64,000 nucleotides of DNA from Onishia taeanensis (GTDB lineage Bacteria > Pseudomonadota > Gammaproteobacteria > Pseudomonadales > Halomonadaceae): assembly GCF_013349955.1 (NCBI RefSeq), contig NZ_JABVXC010000010.1:1-64000 (forward strand), written 5' to 3'. Below are positions 17,968 to 26,826 of this stretch, one piece after another (position 1 is the first letter of the stretch; each line of letters opens with the position of its first letter). The translations under genes were made by a program, and so were the position numbers. The notes under the pieces are model-generated. The model ran no database searches and was not told where the DNA came from. It saw nothing but the letters and a program-made list of their open reading frames with translations.

Positions 17968-19398
17968 CTATGCCACTGCTTCGCTCAACCTTTCCCCGTT
18001 GATGACAGAGTCAATATCTTCTGAGAGCAAATCCAGGAAGATCTCACAGTGTTCTTCTGCATATTTATGTGGGCTAAAATCCTTATCGGGAAAAGCCGAG
18101 GATGTTATTATCTCATGTATAAGACATTTCACATCATCCTTTGAGTAACCTTTGAATTGCAAAGCCCGCAATACATACTCATCCATATTGGCGATATTTC
18201 GAGCATTTATTACGCCACCTATGCGGTTGTAAAAAACATCACCAAAACATATAACGGCTTTATCATGGAATATTGCCTCTAGCCCCATGCTAGAAGAGAT
18301 AGTCACCACACCACACGATCCCTTGATTAGGTCATGGGGGTTTAACTGATGGCTCACCAGCATCACATTATGGTGCTTGACCACTTCATCATAAAAACTT
18401 CTCTCTCTTCTACCTATAGAAACCTTATGCTCTTTCACAAGTAACACACAGTCTGAAGGCAATGACTTTGAGATGAATTCTATAATCTGAAGCTGATTAT
18501 TTATCCAACGCCCCTTTATAAGGGTTGATGCTTCTGGATGAAAATGCAGCGGATAAATAAAGTACTTCAAGCCCGTATTTGACAAAGCCTCAAGGTCAGC
18601 TTCATTCTTTTTCAAGCATGAAGCGTATCTTGAAGCATTGATTATGCGAATCAATCTCTTCATCAACGCATTAGAGGGGTTCTGGTATGCGTGAAAGGTT
18701 GTGTTTCTATCCTTTAGCACCAACATCTTCCCCAAAGTGAGGATGTCTTGCTTACTAGCCACCTTGAAGAAGCGCCTATTGGCAACCATGTATGATGGTT
18801 GAACCTTTTCCTTCAAGTAACTTTCTATATAGGCATCGGCTTCATACGTGGACTTAGCCTTGTTATGCGAGCTTTTCTTGACAACATGACCATCTGGACC
18901 GTCAGAAAGGTATAAACCGGTGCCGATCCTGCTCCGCACGGGATACCTGAAAGGCAAGCCATTCTTTTTCGAAAAAAAGTATAAAAACATGCTCAAAAAG
19001 TCATCCAGCCCTTCTGACACCACCATCTCAATCGGCTTGAATGAGTGAATCTCTTCTATCTTTAATGCCATCACAACAGCAGTACGGAATGCATCCTGCT
19101 TGCCAAAGCGATCGAAATTACGCTCAGCATGAATCAAACCTGACAAGACGAACTGATACTCATCTTCCATCCGCCTCGCTTGCTGAAGGCACTCTTTCTC
19201 ACTGAAACGCTCTCTCGAATCAAGAACATCTTTAAAATAAACAGCATGATCAAAGACAGATAAGTCATTGTCACCCTTGTTACAATATGAGAAGCAAGAC
19301 AAGTACACATCCTTGCTACGCGAGTCTTTCTTGAACAACTCCATACAGTCAGAAAAGAAAGGCTCACTCACTGACAGAAGAAAGAAAATATTTTTCAT
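17968..19398 (-). CDS. Capsule polysaccharide biosynthesis-like protein (KpsS/KpsC-type GT fold)
   Basis: The 476-residue protein has, in its second half, a LVKEHKVSIGRRERSFYDEV segment near residue 345 followed by ISSSMGLEAIFHDKAVICFG near residue 390. This pair resembles the conserved core of the Capsule_synth family (KpsS/KpsC beta-Kdo transferases and relatives), where a KEHP-like and an SSxxGxEA element bind the nucleotide sugar. The first half is less conserved. A sugar transferase role for a nonulosonic-like donor (CMP-linked) is attractive, because the same operon makes one. It belongs to the AT-rich block. The family call is moderately sure and the substrate is inference. Confidence 0.65.
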   Translation of the reverse strand: MKNIFFLLSVSEPFFSDCMELFKKDSRSKDVYLSCFSYCNKGDNDLSVFDHAVYFKDVLDSRERFSEKECLQQARRMEDEYQFVLSGLIHAERNFDRFGKQDAFRTAVVMALKIEEIHSFKPIEMVVSEGLDDFLSMFLYFFSKKNGLPFRYPVRSRIGTGLYLSDGPDGHVVKKSSHNKAKSTYEADAYIESYLKEKVQPSYMVANRRFFKVASKQDILTLGKMLVLKDRNTTFHAYQNPSNALMKRLIRIINASRYASCLKKNEADLEALSNTGLKYFIYPLHFHPEASTLIKGRWINNQLQIIEFISKSLPSDCVLLVKEHKVSIGRRERSFYDEVVKHHNVMLVSHQLNPHDLIKGSCGVVTISSSMGLEAIFHDKAVICFGDVFYNRIGGVINARNIANMDEYVLRALQFKGYSKDDVKCLIHEIITSSAFPDKDFSPHKYAEEHCEIFLDLLSEDIDSVINGERLSEAVA

Positions 19399-19508
19399 CC
19401 TAAACGACTCCCCAGCTACGAAAACTGTTTCTTATTTTATTAAAGGGTATTACAAGCCAACACCACCTACTGGCGGACCTCAATGATCATTGAAAATTTT
19501 GAGTTGAA

Positions 19509-21314
19509 TCAGGCCCGCTCTGCCATCCGCTTGAAGGTATCATTACGAATGACCAGGTCCTCAAATCGCCCTTGATCAATAACTCGTCCATCTTTCATTA
19601 GGTAGATACAGTCGCACTGCTTCACAGTCGCAAGGCGATGAGCAATGAGAACGATCGTCTTGGTGCCGGAGAACTCATGGATAGCATCCATCACCAACTG
19701 CTCAGTGATGCCATCCAAGGCACTGGTTGCTTCATCCAACACGAGTACGTCGGCATCGTGATACAAGGCACGCGCGATACCGATCCGCTGACGCTGCCCG
19801 CCAGAAAGCTGGACCCCGCGCTCACCCACATCGGTCTCTAGCCCTTCAGGAAGCTGCGATATCAGTTCGTCGAGATTCGCCAGACTCGCCGCCCGCTCCA
19901 CGCGTGCGTCATCGATGTCAGATGGCGGAAGTCCAAAAGCAATGTTCTCGCGAATGCTGGTGTCAGATAGGAAAATACTCTGTGGTACCAAGCCAAGACT
20001 GTTCTGCCAGGCGCGTTTGTTGATCGCGGTCAGAGGCTCGCCATCAATGAGTACCTGGCCGCTTACGGGGTCGATCAACCCTAGCAAGAGATCGATGGCA
20101 GTCGACTTCCCAGAACCCGAGGCTCCAACAAGACCGATGACTTGGTTAGCGGTAATCTTAAGTGACAATCCCGCCACGGCAGACGCTTGTTTACCCGGAT
20201 ATGTAAAATGGACGTCGCGAAATTCTATGGACTGTCGAGGTACCCAGCGGCCAGCTTTCTCGGGATCCGCTCGCTCCTGAACAACACTGCTGACCACACT
20301 GGCGTGAAGATCATCACGCATTGACTCGAATGCGGCCAGATTACCACGTACCCGCGAAACACTGGAGTAAATCTGCTGGAAGGCCGGAAGGAGCTTGAAG
20401 CCAGCCAGGGCATACACGGAAAGTACTGGCAGGATGGTACCCAAGTTGCCTTGATGAGCAGCCAGGAGATACAGCACAAGGAATATCACTGCTCCAAATG
20501 CGACCAGCTCCATAGCAAAGCGCGGCACCTGGCTCATCGCCAAGGTAGTGCCCTGTGCATTGGCAAAGCGTTGGCTTACTTTTTCGAAGCGTTCGGTGAA
20601 TACGCGCTGCCGCCCAAGCAGGAGTGCATCTTTAATGCCGCCGAAACCCTCCGCCATCAACTTGAATCTTAGCGCCTGGGTGTCCGAAACCGTTGTCCCA
20701 TTGTTAATCAAACGACGGCGCACTGTGCGGTAGAGAAGAAGATAGGCGGTGGTGAAAATCAACAAGCCAACTGTTGCCACTAGCGGGTCATAAACGAACA
20801 ATACTGTTGCCATCAGGCTTGCCATTACAGCGTTGGCATTCATGTTCATCAATGGAATTATCACAGAGACGGTAACCCGCTGGCATTCTTGTGCTATTTG
20901 TTTTGAAAGCTGACTGCTACTGCCATTGGCGTGGAATAGCCAAGGCTGGTACATGTAGTGTTTAAACAAGCGGCTAGAAAGCTCCGCCCCGACACGGTGA
21001 CCAAACATCTCTAGCTGCCAGGTGGCAAATATGGATATTAGCGTGGTAAGACTTAGAAGCAACAGCACACCAACGCCAAACCAGAAGATAAAATCAGTGG
21101 GGGAAGATGCCCCGCTGGCACGATAGATTTCAGCCCACAGCGAATCACCTTCGAGTCGACTCATATCGCCGACCAGGGCCATGAAGGGTCCAACAGAGAC
21201 AACACCTGCCAGCTCAGAAAAAGACATGAAAACGACCAGCACCTGCATAACGAGGAGTTTAGAACGCTGTTCCTTGTTTAATAGTGAATACAGTTCTTTT
21301 ATACTTTTCAACAT
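19509..21314 (-). CDS. pglK: ABC-type lipid-linked glycan flippase, PglK/MsbA-like
   Basis: The 601-residue half-transporter has six membrane helices in residues 15-330 and a C-terminal ATPase with Walker A GASGSGKST (near residue 385), signature LSGGQRQRIGIARALYHDAD and Walker B VLVLDEATSALD. The type-IV exporter arrangement and the opening (MLKSIKELYSLLNKEQR) resemble PglK of Campylobacter, which flips undecaprenyl-diphosphate heptasaccharide, more than lipid A exporter MsbA. No Wzx-like flippase was found in the window, so this protein may supply that step. I chose ATG 21314 because the family N-terminus starts there; the frame to 21377 adds an unlike, Cys-rich lead. Confidence 0.85.
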   Translation of the reverse strand: MLKSIKELYSLLNKEQRSKLLVMQVLVVFMSFSELAGVVSVGPFMALVGDMSRLEGDSLWAEIYRASGASSPTDFIFWFGVGVLLLLSLTTLISIFATWQLEMFGHRVGAELSSRLFKHYMYQPWLFHANGSSSQLSKQIAQECQRVTVSVIIPLMNMNANAVMASLMATVLFVYDPLVATVGLLIFTTAYLLLYRTVRRRLINNGTTVSDTQALRFKLMAEGFGGIKDALLLGRQRVFTERFEKVSQRFANAQGTTLAMSQVPRFAMELVAFGAVIFLVLYLLAAHQGNLGTILPVLSVYALAGFKLLPAFQQIYSSVSRVRGNLAAFESMRDDLHASVVSSVVQERADPEKAGRWVPRQSIEFRDVHFTYPGKQASAVAGLSLKITANQVIGLVGASGSGKSTAIDLLLGLIDPVSGQVLIDGEPLTAINKRAWQNSLGLVPQSIFLSDTSIRENIAFGLPPSDIDDARVERAASLANLDELISQLPEGLETDVGERGVQLSGGQRQRIGIARALYHDADVLVLDEATSALDGITEQLVMDAIHEFSGTKTIVLIAHRLATVKQCDCIYLMKDGRVIDQGRFEDLVIRNDTFKRMAERA

Positions 21315-21415
21315 TTCACTCACCCCAAGGCAGGGTAGAAATTCTTTCGAAGAAGAGCAGAAGCTTCCGAGAAACACAGAATTTCAAACAACCAACCTTC
21401 TAAACCAGCTAAAAA

Positions 21416-22705
21416 TCAGGTCATTTCCAGCAAGCCATGACCGACCCATTTTTTGAGGTAGTTCTCGACCATCGATAGTGGTAGGCCAACACGCTCAGCT
21501 AGTATATTGATACTCGTAGGCCGATTAAGGGTTGGGATGGTATCCATCAGCAATCGCATGCGACGGCGCTGTTCGTCAGGCATATCGCCAAAGGCGACCT
21601 GTCCAGGGTCAATGTACAGATCATATTCGGGGTTGGACAGGCAGATGTTGCCTGAGAAACGCTTGCGGATGATGGGACTTGACTCCAACGTCTCGACAGC
21701 ATCCAGCAGCACCTTCACGGCCTCTTCCAACCTTTCGGTTTTCATCAAGTCCAGATTATCGTGATCGGTGTGATATTCGGGATACGGGAAGCGTGATAAT
21801 GATGCCATGGGAATGCCATAGGCTTCCCAGATGTACTCGTCGTTAAGTAACTCGCTTTCAAATTCGCCGGTATGATGTTCACAATCATTAGATACTAGCG
21901 ACTCGGCCACTGCTAACTCTATGTTGGACTCTCGATGACGAGAATGCTGAAGGGCCAGCTCGGTAGGAGAACCTAGCATTTCCAGCATTATTCCTTCTAG
22001 CAAATGCTCTTTCTCTTCGCTAGCGAGGTGGCCCAGATAATACTCATTGCCGATGATTCCTGGTGCCAGTACCAGACGGTAGCTGAAGTTGGTCTTTTCC
22101 TCTCGCCGGCGTAATGCCTCAAACAGGGACACTCCCACCGCTACACCGGATAGGCCGTCGTTAGCCACACCGGGGTGGTCCAGGTTGGCAGCAAAAATGA
22201 TCGTTTCAGGGGATTTCCCTTCGAGGGTATAATCTATCACCCGCAATATCCCCGGCGCCTCTTCAGTCTCAATCAGAACATCGTACTCCCCTTCATGTAG
22301 GCCGTCGTAGAAGGTTTTTGGCACACAGAACCCCCAGTCTCGCTGCCAACTACGAAAGAGCTGACGGAAGTGGAAAGGGACAGCATCGGGGTAACGGTGA
22401 TCGTAATGGAGGTGACGCCGCAGTTCCTCGCGATCCACGGTGCCACTGAAAGAAGTGGAGAGAGCCATGACGGCCAGCGGATGTCCGCTCTCGTAGATCG
22501 TTTTTCCCTGATAATCAATTCTAGCGGCTTTGATATCCCATTTATTGGGAATCACCCAACCGTTGTAATTATTATCAGCAAAATAGGTATGCTCTCGAAA
22601 TGGCAGAATGTCCTGCATGTAGCGAATGGTATCGTCAAAGTCGCTGGAGCAGACTACGCGATTGAGCGGTGTCAGGTCGGATAGCAGTTTCATCATGTCA
22701 GTCAT
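21416..22705 (-). CDS. DUF4910 / M28-like aminopeptidase-fold protein with C-terminal winged helix
   Basis: The 429-residue protein has an N-terminal DUF2172-like insertion around residues 45-150, an M28-peptidase-like core with NLDHPGVANDGLSGVAV (His177 and Asp183 as metal-binding candidates), LAPGIIGNEYYL near residue 227 and EYHTDHDNLDL near residue 335, and a C-terminal helix-turn-helix-like end (INILAERVGLPLSMVENYL). This is the DUF4910 family, often met in nonulosonic-acid gene clusters. A metal-dependent deacylase or amidase acting on a sugar or carrier is plausible, but its reaction is not established as far as I know. It follows the NodB-type deacetylase by 31 bp. Confidence 0.75.
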   Translation of the reverse strand: MTDMMKLLSDLTPLNRVVCSSDFDDTIRYMQDILPFREHTYFADNNYNGWVIPNKWDIKAARIDYQGKTIYESGHPLAVMALSTSFSGTVDREELRRHLHYDHRYPDAVPFHFRQLFRSWQRDWGFCVPKTFYDGLHEGEYDVLIETEEAPGILRVIDYTLEGKSPETIIFAANLDHPGVANDGLSGVAVGVSLFEALRRREEKTNFSYRLVLAPGIIGNEYYLGHLASEEKEHLLEGIMLEMLGSPTELALQHSRHRESNIELAVAESLVSNDCEHHTGEFESELLNDEYIWEAYGIPMASLSRFPYPEYHTDHDNLDLMKTERLEEAVKVLLDAVETLESSPIIRKRFSGNICLSNPEYDLYIDPGQVAFGDMPDEQRRRMRLLMDTIPTLNRPTSINILAERVGLPLSMVENYLKKWVGHGLLEMT

Positions 22706-22736
22706 GGGCGGTCCTGTTACGACGACTCATATGAGT

Positions 22737-23732
22737 TTACGCCTCGAGTTGATGGCCATCGCTGGCCGGCGCACTGTGAGCGGAATAGACATCTAGCGAA
22801 CTGGGCAAGTCGTTCGTATCCAATCTGGGCAGGCATAGAGGGTCTGTTATCGCCAGATCTGCCACACCGACATCGACCGTCAGCCCCAGTGCACAGCCCC
22901 TTCTCCGCAATAGCGACAGCAGAGCTTCGTTATAGCCCCCGAAGGGGTAACACATGACCCACTCCTGTTGCGCTGCACCAATATCAGCCAGGAATTCCAG
23001 ACTGGTTTCGACTTCACGGAGCTGTTCTTCACCACTAAGTGTGTTCAGCCACAGATGTTGATCACCGTGACTGCCAATGAACATGCCAGCATCAAGCAAA
23101 TCCCGAAGCTGGCTATCAGTCATGTACAGTTCGGTAGCAAAATCACGCTCATCTTGGGTTACGAATTGACGAAAAAGGCGATCAATGAGGGGGCCACGCA
23201 TTGGCGCCGGCAGTCCCTTCTGCAGGATGCGCTTGATGAAGGTCACCTCGGCACTGTCGTAGCGGCTTTCTCTTGAAAAAGTCTCAAAGTATTCCGCATT
23301 ACCCAGCAAACCATATTGCTTCCGGTTGACATCCATCTCGACAAAAATCTCGTCGACCAACCGCTGTGGATTGGTGCCACTGGCAAGGGTGAAGTGGATC
23401 TTGTTGACGTCTAACACTCGACCATCCCTCACCGCACAAGCGGGGGGAAAGAAACTACCTTGCACGCCTCGCTCTACCAGCACCGGCAAGACATGCTCGT
23501 AGTGATCCCGGTAGCCATCATCAAATGTCAGCAGGATGGCTTGCTCCGGCAGCCTGGCCTCGCCCCGGCTCGCAGCGATGACATCTTCCATAGTCACTGC
23601 TGTGTAGTGGTGCTGTATGAAATCAAGCTGACCGCGAAAATTGTCGAGCTCAAGGGCCTTGATCTCTGGATAGCGGGACTCTTTCAGGGGACGGACATAG
23701 TGATACATCACGATGGTGAGATTATTCGCCAT
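22737..23732 (-). CDS. NodB-type polysaccharide deacetylase
   Basis: The 331-residue protein belongs to carbohydrate esterase family 4. It has the TFDDGY motif at residues 69-74 with the catalytic base and metal Asp pair, and IGSHGDQHLWL near residue 216, which supplies the two metal His residues. A CYPFGGYNEALL segment lies near residue 263. No signal peptide is visible, so it appears cytoplasmic and probably acts on a nucleotide- or lipid-linked sugar rather than on exported polymer. It sits between the SDR gene at 23780 and the DUF4910 gene, inside the nonulosonic-acid part of the operon. Confidence 0.85.
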   Translation of the reverse strand: MANNLTIVMYHYVRPLKESRYPEIKALELDNFRGQLDFIQHHYTAVTMEDVIAASRGEARLPEQAILLTFDDGYRDHYEHVLPVLVERGVQGSFFPPACAVRDGRVLDVNKIHFTLASGTNPQRLVDEIFVEMDVNRKQYGLLGNAEYFETFSRESRYDSAEVTFIKRILQKGLPAPMRGPLIDRLFRQFVTQDERDFATELYMTDSQLRDLLDAGMFIGSHGDQHLWLNTLSGEEQLREVETSLEFLADIGAAQQEWVMCYPFGGYNEALLSLLRRRGCALGLTVDVGVADLAITDPLCLPRLDTNDLPSSLDVYSAHSAPASDGHQLEA

Positions 23733-23779
23733 GATCGTCGCTACCTAGTCGTTGTGTTGTTATCGAGATATTCTGCGGG

Positions 23780-24607
23780 CTACCAGGCACTGAGTCCGCC
23801 ATCGACATACAGGCACTGACCAGTTACGTATCGCGAAGCGTCAGAAGCCAGGAAAATAAGGGCTCCCACTAGGTCACCGGGCTGCCCCATCCTTGCCAGT
23901 GGCACTCGCTGGGAGTAACGATCCACGAATGCCGCGTTCTGACCGCTTTGGACTCCACCAGGAATCAAGGTGTTGACCCGAATACCGTGCGGCGCCCAGT
24001 TAGTAGCAAGATACCTTGCAAGGCCGGACACACCCGCCTTGGAAGCGGCGTAGACAGGTGGCGTGTTGATGGCAACCCCTAAGTATTCGGATCCTTCATA
24101 AATGCGAGGGTCGCTGCCTAACTCGCCATAGATGGAGCCAGTATGGATGATACTTCCTCCCCTACCCTGCTCAATCATGCGGCGCCCCACACTGCGCGAC
24201 ACCAGAAATACACCATCCAGATTGACAGCCATGATCTTTCTCCACTCCGCCAGACTGTATTCTTCTACCGGCGTGAAAAAGGCACTGAGATCATCGGACT
24301 TGCTGGCCGCATTATTGTGCAGAATGTCGATGGCCCCGAAGTGTTCCAGAGTACTAGTGACCAGTGCCTCCACCGAAGCTTCATTGCTGACATCACAAGG
24401 CAGACCGATACAACGCACACCTGTACCTCGTCCCAGCTCAGTTGCATAGTGCTGCGCACTCACTCCATCCAGATCGGCCACCACCACATTGGCACCAAAT
24501 TCGGCCAGGGCTTGGCAGAAATGCTGTCCCAGAATGCCGAGCCCACCTGTAACGATTGCGACGCGGCCCTTGAGATCAAATAGGTCATAAAAGGTTGTCG
24601 AATCCAT
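23780..24607 (-). CDS. SDR family oxidoreductase (first of two paralogues)
   Basis: The 275-residue protein is a classical short-chain dehydrogenase with VTGGLGILGQHFC for NAD(P) binding, NNAASKSDD near residue 97 and the catalytic Ser and YAASK near residue 188. A RIYEGSEYLG segment before the active-site Tyr is shared with the SDR at 26827-27624 and with PtmA-like proteins of legionaminic acid loci. It overlaps the Gfo/Idh gene by 23 bp and has a GGGAGG ribosome-binding site within it. The substrate is probably a sugar intermediate of the nonulosonic acid branch; that is inference from context. Confidence 0.85.
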   Translation of the reverse strand: MDSTTFYDLFDLKGRVAIVTGGLGILGQHFCQALAEFGANVVVADLDGVSAQHYATELGRGTGVRCIGLPCDVSNEASVEALVTSTLEHFGAIDILHNNAASKSDDLSAFFTPVEEYSLAEWRKIMAVNLDGVFLVSRSVGRRMIEQGRGGSIIHTGSIYGELGSDPRIYEGSEYLGVAINTPPVYAASKAGVSGLARYLATNWAPHGIRVNTLIPGGVQSGQNAAFVDRYSQRVPLARMGQPGDLVGALIFLASDASRYVTGQCLYVDGGLSAW

Positions 24608-25514
24608 CTAGTGACACCTCCCTTCGGTTATGGAGCGCCAGTTTTCCAGCGATCAATGTGCGAATGACGTCGAGTGTCTCAACTGCAGCAATCGCAGGTT
24701 TTCCTTCGACGATCTGTCGCCAGAAAGCCCAGAGCGTGCGGCGAAACATTGAGAAATTGTCGGTAACATCGAAGCTTGAGATATGCTGGCTACCCATCAT
24801 TTCTACGCGGAATATTGCCGGCACTTGCCCAAGTGCATCTATGTGGACCTGCACACCGTCCCCCATTACCACGACCAAAGAATCATGGTCTGTTGGCAAG
24901 GCGCTTACCGATATCGGGCGTGATGGCATCATTGGCAGGATGGCGTCCAGAAGATGCACGCCATAACGCTCCCAATCGTTAACAATGGTTCCACGCACTA
25001 GTCTCATCTCACCGTGATTGATCTGCCCTGCTCTGCATGCATCCAGCTCTTTTGCATAGCGCATCCCTGAACAGGACATCAATAAGCCGCTCTCCAGGTA
25101 AGGCGTGAACCAGCGCAACTCATCTAGATCCAGTGTCAGAGGTTTATCGATAAATACGGGGATACCGGCTTCCAGAAATGGCTTGGCCAGAGGGAGGTGA
25201 GAGGTGTGATCGTCCCGAGCGAGGATCACCGCATCCACTTCACCCCACATATCGCTAGGTGACGAAATGGCATGCGCAATGCTTGCGGCCCTGCATAGCG
25301 ACGCCGTTTGTTCGGCATGCTGAGTCCAGGCATGGGTGATGCGCATATCGCCCACGCCGAATTCCGAGCCATGGCGGCGACGCACATAGTCATAGATGCC
25401 TGGCCAGCCGGAATGACGCATTCCACTGTCTGAGTAACCATTAATGATCGCGGAAAAAGAAAACGGATGGCCGTTACCATCACTCATTCCCAGCATGCCG
25501 ACACGCGTAACCAT
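24585..25514 (-). CDS. Gfo/Idh/MocA family oxidoreductase
   Basis: The 309-residue protein has the N-terminal Rossmann start (MVTRVGMLGMSDGNGHPF), a DAVILARDDHTSHLPLAKPF segment near residue 90 and VFIDKPLTLDLDELRWF near residue 118, in which EKP-like DKP is the conserved catalytic motif of the family. The family oxidises or reduces sugars and nucleotide sugars with NAD(P). The glycine motif is unusual (GMSDGNGH rather than GxGxxG). It lies between two SDR genes and a pyruvyl-transferase-like gene; the four probably form a modification branch for one sugar. Confidence 0.8.
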   Translation of the reverse strand: MVTRVGMLGMSDGNGHPFSFSAIINGYSDSGMRHSGWPGIYDYVRRRHGSEFGVGDMRITHAWTQHAEQTASLCRAASIAHAISSPSDMWGEVDAVILARDDHTSHLPLAKPFLEAGIPVFIDKPLTLDLDELRWFTPYLESGLLMSCSGMRYAKELDACRAGQINHGEMRLVRGTIVNDWERYGVHLLDAILPMMPSRPISVSALPTDHDSLVVVMGDGVQVHIDALGQVPAIFRVEMMGSQHISSFDVTDNFSMFRRTLWAFWRQIVEGKPAIAAVETLDVIRTLIAGKLALHNRREVSLDGFDNLL

Positions 25515-25579
25515 GGGGTGTACGCCTCTAAATTAAGGGCAGGAGTTGGGTATTTCGAGACTGAATAGGGGGTTAGGGC

Positions 25580-26779
25580 TCAAGTCAGCAGGCGCACGTT
25601 CTCACGCGCCATACCGGCGAGCCGATGCGCGCCGATGCGCAGGCGGCTTCTGAGCCCCTCTCCCGCCTGCAGGTGTGCCTTGACCTCTGCCATCAGGTCA
25701 TCAAACTGATCCTCGATCGCGAATGGATCGAAGCCCCGCTGCGGCATGTCCGCCTGCTTGAGAAAGGCATCCATTTTGACGGTATGCCGATTCAGGGCGA
25801 TGACCGGTGTACCGCCGCTATGTGCAAAGATGCTGGGGTGCCAGCGAGCGCCAATATACACCTTGGCATTGCCCATCAGATTTACCGCCGATTGGATAGG
25901 CAAATTAACACCGGCCAAAGGCAGGTCGAGGCGTTCAGACACGGGCGCCATGATGCTCAGATCCTTGCCCGACGACGCAGTAAGAATGACCTGCCCGACA
26001 GATGCCTGCAGCGCTCGACATAGTTTGCTGAAGCTCGGTATCGCATCGAACCCTGGCTTGAGTCCACGAAAATACACCGAGCCTCCACCGATGCAGGCAT
26101 AAGGGGCCTGCGGGTCGAAGGCCCCACCGCGCAAGACCTCGCCTTCGTGCTCGCCCTGCGGCGATTCCTGAGGTGACCCCAGCCGAGACCACCACTCTGA
26201 CCCTTGTGGCTGGTACAGATAGGCGGCATCAGACGCTACGCGGCCCAGTCCGCTGGAACAGGCCAGCACCGAGTCTGGCTCGCGAAACACGATGTCATCC
26301 AATAACGGATAGACATGGTCGGCGATTTCCCTCAACACCGGGTCGTTCATCACGACACTGTGATTGACTATCGCCGTTGGCTTGCCGAAAAAGCGCTTTG
26401 CCAGATAGGCGATGAAATAGATCATGCGGCTTTGCCGAGTACAGTCATAGATGCAACCTTCACCGCTGATTAGCACGACGTCATTGGTGGCCAGAGCGCT
26501 ATATATTTCCGGAAAGATGACGCCATCCATGACCTCGTGGGCGCTAGACTCAAACTCTTGCCAACAGCTCGGCGCGACATCCTCCACCAGCCCTAATAGA
26601 GCCTCAGCGTCTCGAGCTGAAGCAATATCTTCCGTCTGCGCCATACCGATACGGTACTGATACAGCGTCGATTCGACCTGCCCGCCGGCTTCATAAATCA
26701 ACTCGCGAAGCGCCAAAGAGGTCGCTCTAGCGCCCCAATTCGGGTCATCGGAGGTATCGTTGACCAGGCATACTTTCAT
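25580..26779 (-). CDS. Polysaccharide pyruvyl transferase family protein
   Basis: The 399-residue protein begins MKVCLVNDTSDDPNWGARATSLALREL and has a second-domain ALNRHTVKMDAFLKQ segment and GNAKVYIGARWHPSIFAHSGG near residue 315. The RWHPxIFA element (His in a R/H-HP context) is typical of the PS_pyruv_trans/CsaB superfamily. Members transfer pyruvate ketals to sugars or act as GT-B-like transferases. Start 26779 has a GGAG site and fits the fold; the longer frame to 26857 runs into the 3' end of the neighbouring SDR gene. Its immediate partners are oxidoreductases, so its role may be in making rather than decorating a sugar. Confidence 0.75.
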   Translation of the reverse strand: MKVCLVNDTSDDPNWGARATSLALRELIYEAGGQVESTLYQYRIGMAQTEDIASARDAEALLGLVEDVAPSCWQEFESSAHEVMDGVIFPEIYSALATNDVVLISGEGCIYDCTRQSRMIYFIAYLAKRFFGKPTAIVNHSVVMNDPVLREIADHVYPLLDDIVFREPDSVLACSSGLGRVASDAAYLYQPQGSEWWSRLGSPQESPQGEHEGEVLRGGAFDPQAPYACIGGGSVYFRGLKPGFDAIPSFSKLCRALQASVGQVILTASSGKDLSIMAPVSERLDLPLAGVNLPIQSAVNLMGNAKVYIGARWHPSIFAHSGGTPVIALNRHTVKMDAFLKQADMPQRGFDPFAIEDQFDDLMAEVKAHLQAGEGLRSRLRIGAHRLAGMARENVRLLT

Positions 26780-26826
26780 TGCGTCTCCCGCCTTCCCAGC
26801 TAATGGCTCATCCTCGCTACTCAGGT

